A stretch of 64,000 bases of DNA. It comes from Gentiana macrophylla. Its lineage: Eukaryota; Streptophyta; Magnoliopsida; Gentianales; Gentianaceae. This document shows, piece by piece, positions 62,024 through 64,000 of the stretch (the first letter of the stretch is position 1; each line of letters opens with the position of its first letter). Made by a program: the position numbers and the translations under genes. Below the pieces are notes generated by a model. The model did no database searches, had not been told where the DNA came from, and was given only the letters and a program-made list of their open reading frames with translations. The stretch is taken from contig JAOBSW010000769.1 in NCBI GenBank assembly GCA_026214975.1, positions 1-64,000 of the forward strand, written 5' to 3'.

Positions 62024-63258
62024 TGTTGGAATAGTGTCCTAAACCCAATCGGGTTGGACCGGATCGACCGGTCGGAGCATATCTACTATTTCTTTATGTT
62101 TATACATATATTAAATGGCTTGTCATTTGTCATATATATGTTCTTTTAAAGAACCAATTATGAATTGTTATCGATAGCGTCCTTAGTATTAAGCGTGATA
62201 GAGAAACCATGATAGGTGATTATGGTTGATGAGAACTCTAATCACTTTAATAAGTTTGATAGTTAAATGTCTCTGAGGTGATGTACTATTAAATAGGACA
62301 ATGATAGTACAAACATACTAGCACGTATATATGTCTTCTGTCTTTGGGGCGGTGATAGATCTAAATCTATCGAAGTGTAGTGACACTTGGGTATGCGTGG
62401 GCGTGTATTAGAGAATGCGTCGTTAGACCGACCCACTTACATGGTTAAGTGTCACACTATGTGGCGGTTGTGTAATTATCCTTTGGACCGGAGTCTTCAT
62501 GGCATCACGGTGTGGATTGTCATGCTTTGACACTATTGAGGTTTCCCAAGCCACGGGCGATCATACGGTAGTGATTGGGTATGATATTGAAGCACGCGGA
62601 GTATACATGATTGGTAAATGCGGGAATCGCGTATCCTATGATTGTGATCGAATATCGAAATGGCCTTCTTATAAGGAATGTTTAGTTCTCGTGAATCTTT
62701 GCAAGTGGGAGTAAATGTGTTACTTGAGAGAGCTTGATATCCAGATTATAAGATACGGTCGTTCATGTTTTGACACTCGACTAACGACCGTATGGATATT
62801 ATTACAAGTGATAGGATTGTAAGTTACACGGTAACTATTTCACATGAAAGGTAGTAGTCATTGCATTTGACTCTTCCGATGATTGGGGGTCACGGTGTGT
62901 TTCTAGACGCTATCCCGTGATCGTTAGGCATGAAGGACATTTTCGTAATATGCACTTTGTGTCTACGGCCAACATATTCGGAAGCCTATTGGGTCACACA
63001 CATAAGAACATCTAGCGGATTAAAATGTGGTTATAGATGATAACCAAAAGGAAGGTTTATCTCGTACTATAAAGGGTATAGTAAGTAAATTAATATGGTG
63101 GTATTTATTTATTATGAATAAATTAAATACAAGATATTAATAATATTATATTAATTAAAAATATTCGGATGCCAATTTATTGGCTAAGGTGGCATAATTT
63201 GTGTGTGTATAAGATACACTTGGATTGTGCAATTTAATTAATAATATTACCGATTATT

Positions 63259-63260
<2 letters not shown>

Positions 63261-63310
<50 letters not shown>
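63261..63310. repeat. (TA)n microsatellite in 3' copia LTR
   Basis: About 25 uninterrupted units at the site of the longer tract in the 5' LTR. Confidence 0.95.
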
Positions 63311-63313
<3 letters not shown>

Positions 63314-63630
63314 AATATCTTTGTATGCGTGTGCACTAGTGTAAATCAAATTAATGATTTGCATGCACATGCGCATGTAGTGTGCGTGTATATGATATTT
63401 ATATATAGATTGATTTGTGTAATATATATGTATATATACACATGTGTAAATTGATTTATGGTAATAAATTAAAGATAGTCAATATTAGATATTGACAATA
63501 TCTTGGAAATATTCAATATAAGATATTGACAATATCCTAGATTTATTTAATATAAGATATTATAATAAATGAGATAAATCAATCAATTATATATTCCTTA
63601 TTTTATTGGGAAAATGTTTTCTTCTCTCAC

Positions 63631-63638
63631 TATAAATA
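63631..63638 (+). promoter_or_regulatory. TATA box in 3' copia LTR
   Basis: TATAAATA, followed by AGAGGTGTGTGTCAAGC. Confidence 0.6.
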
Positions 63639-64000
63639 AGAGGTGTGTGTCAAGCACTTTTGTACATCACAATTCCAAGAACTAATAGTTCTTGTGTAAA
63701 ATAGAGAGCATCCTATAGAGAGATGGAGAGAGGGGAAAAGGGCCGGTCTAGCAACCGGAGTTTTCCAATAGCAATCCATGATGGGATTCCGGGGCTATTC
63801 GTGTGGACTAGCGGTAGAGGCCGAACACTTGGGCGGCTCTATGCAGAACTACTCTCCTTAGACGGTCAAAGTGTCGATCTTTTATATCAACCAAGGTAAC
63901 AACAGTCTACTAGCTTATTTGTTTATTGCTTAAACGAAGTCGATCCTGGTTAAAAGGAAATAAAATTTTAAATTCCGCTGCGTTCCCACGTAGATTTCCT

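Larger units (their letters stand above)
62024..64000 (+). mobile_element. 3' LTR of outer copia element, cut by window end
   Basis: TGTTGGAATAGTGTCC onward, matching the 5' LTR to within about four bases of its end (window stops at GATTTCCT, before AACA). It lacks about 20 bp present just before the TATA box in the other LTRs, and its (TA)n tract is shorter. With the nested Sirevirus and its duplication removed, the outer element is about 9.4 kb. Confidence 0.93.

Overview
The window is repeat-rich, heterochromatin-like nuclear DNA from a flowering plant. I see no intact host gene, tRNA or rRNA. The plant assignment rests on a Sirevirus-type Ty1/copia element with an env-like 3' region, a second long-LTR Ty1/copia family, plant-type Ty3/gypsy reverse transcriptase (RT) fragments, and a 187-bp piece of the plastid psbD/psbC overlap inserted into one of those RT fragments. 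The species cannot be named from the sequence.

Layout. (1) 1-2,490: the end of a Ty3/gypsy internal region, a 469-bp LTR (50-518), a leader, and a pol fragment that stops partway through RT. (2) 2,491-16,430: about 85 head-to-tail copies of a satellite of about 164 bp. (3) 16,431-27,345: the same satellite in the opposite orientation, split at 23,817-25,824 by a solo copia LTR with a perfect 5-bp target duplication. (4) 27,346-30,266: the last codons of gypsy pol, a second 469-bp LTR (27,637-28,105), then the same leader and truncated RT as at the start. (5) 30,267-40,663: a satellite array co-linear with the array at 2.5-13.6 kb. (6) 40,664 to the window end: a Ty1/copia element with about 2-kb LTRs, inserted into the satellite. 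Its decayed internal region is interrupted by a complete 13,961-bp Sirevirus (44,216-58,176, TSD AAGTT).

The most interesting structure is the relation between gypsy and satellite. The two gypsy LTRs lie 27,587 bp apart and each has internal gypsy sequence on both sides. Between them, RT and the 3' end of pol are separated only by satellite. The simplest reading is a composite unit (LTR, leader, truncated RT, satellite, pol 3' end, LTR) that is itself tandemly duplicated, so gypsy LTRs and a satellite have become one long macro-repeat of about 27.6 kb. The satellite shows higher-order periods of about 1.46 and 1.78 kb, a shared micro-inversion, orientation switching and copy-number differences between the duplicated halves.

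Relative order inferred from the sequence: satellite amplification, higher-order duplication and the micro-inversion came first. The 27.6-kb duplication followed (its two LTRs differ at about 8 of 469 sites by eye). The plastid insertion and RT-inactivating changes in the second copy came after that. The copia insertions into the satellite are not tightly ordered, but the Sirevirus inserted after the copia element it interrupts. Every element coding region is broken, so nothing here is likely to be autonomous as assembled. Some breaks in the Sirevirus may be sequencing errors.
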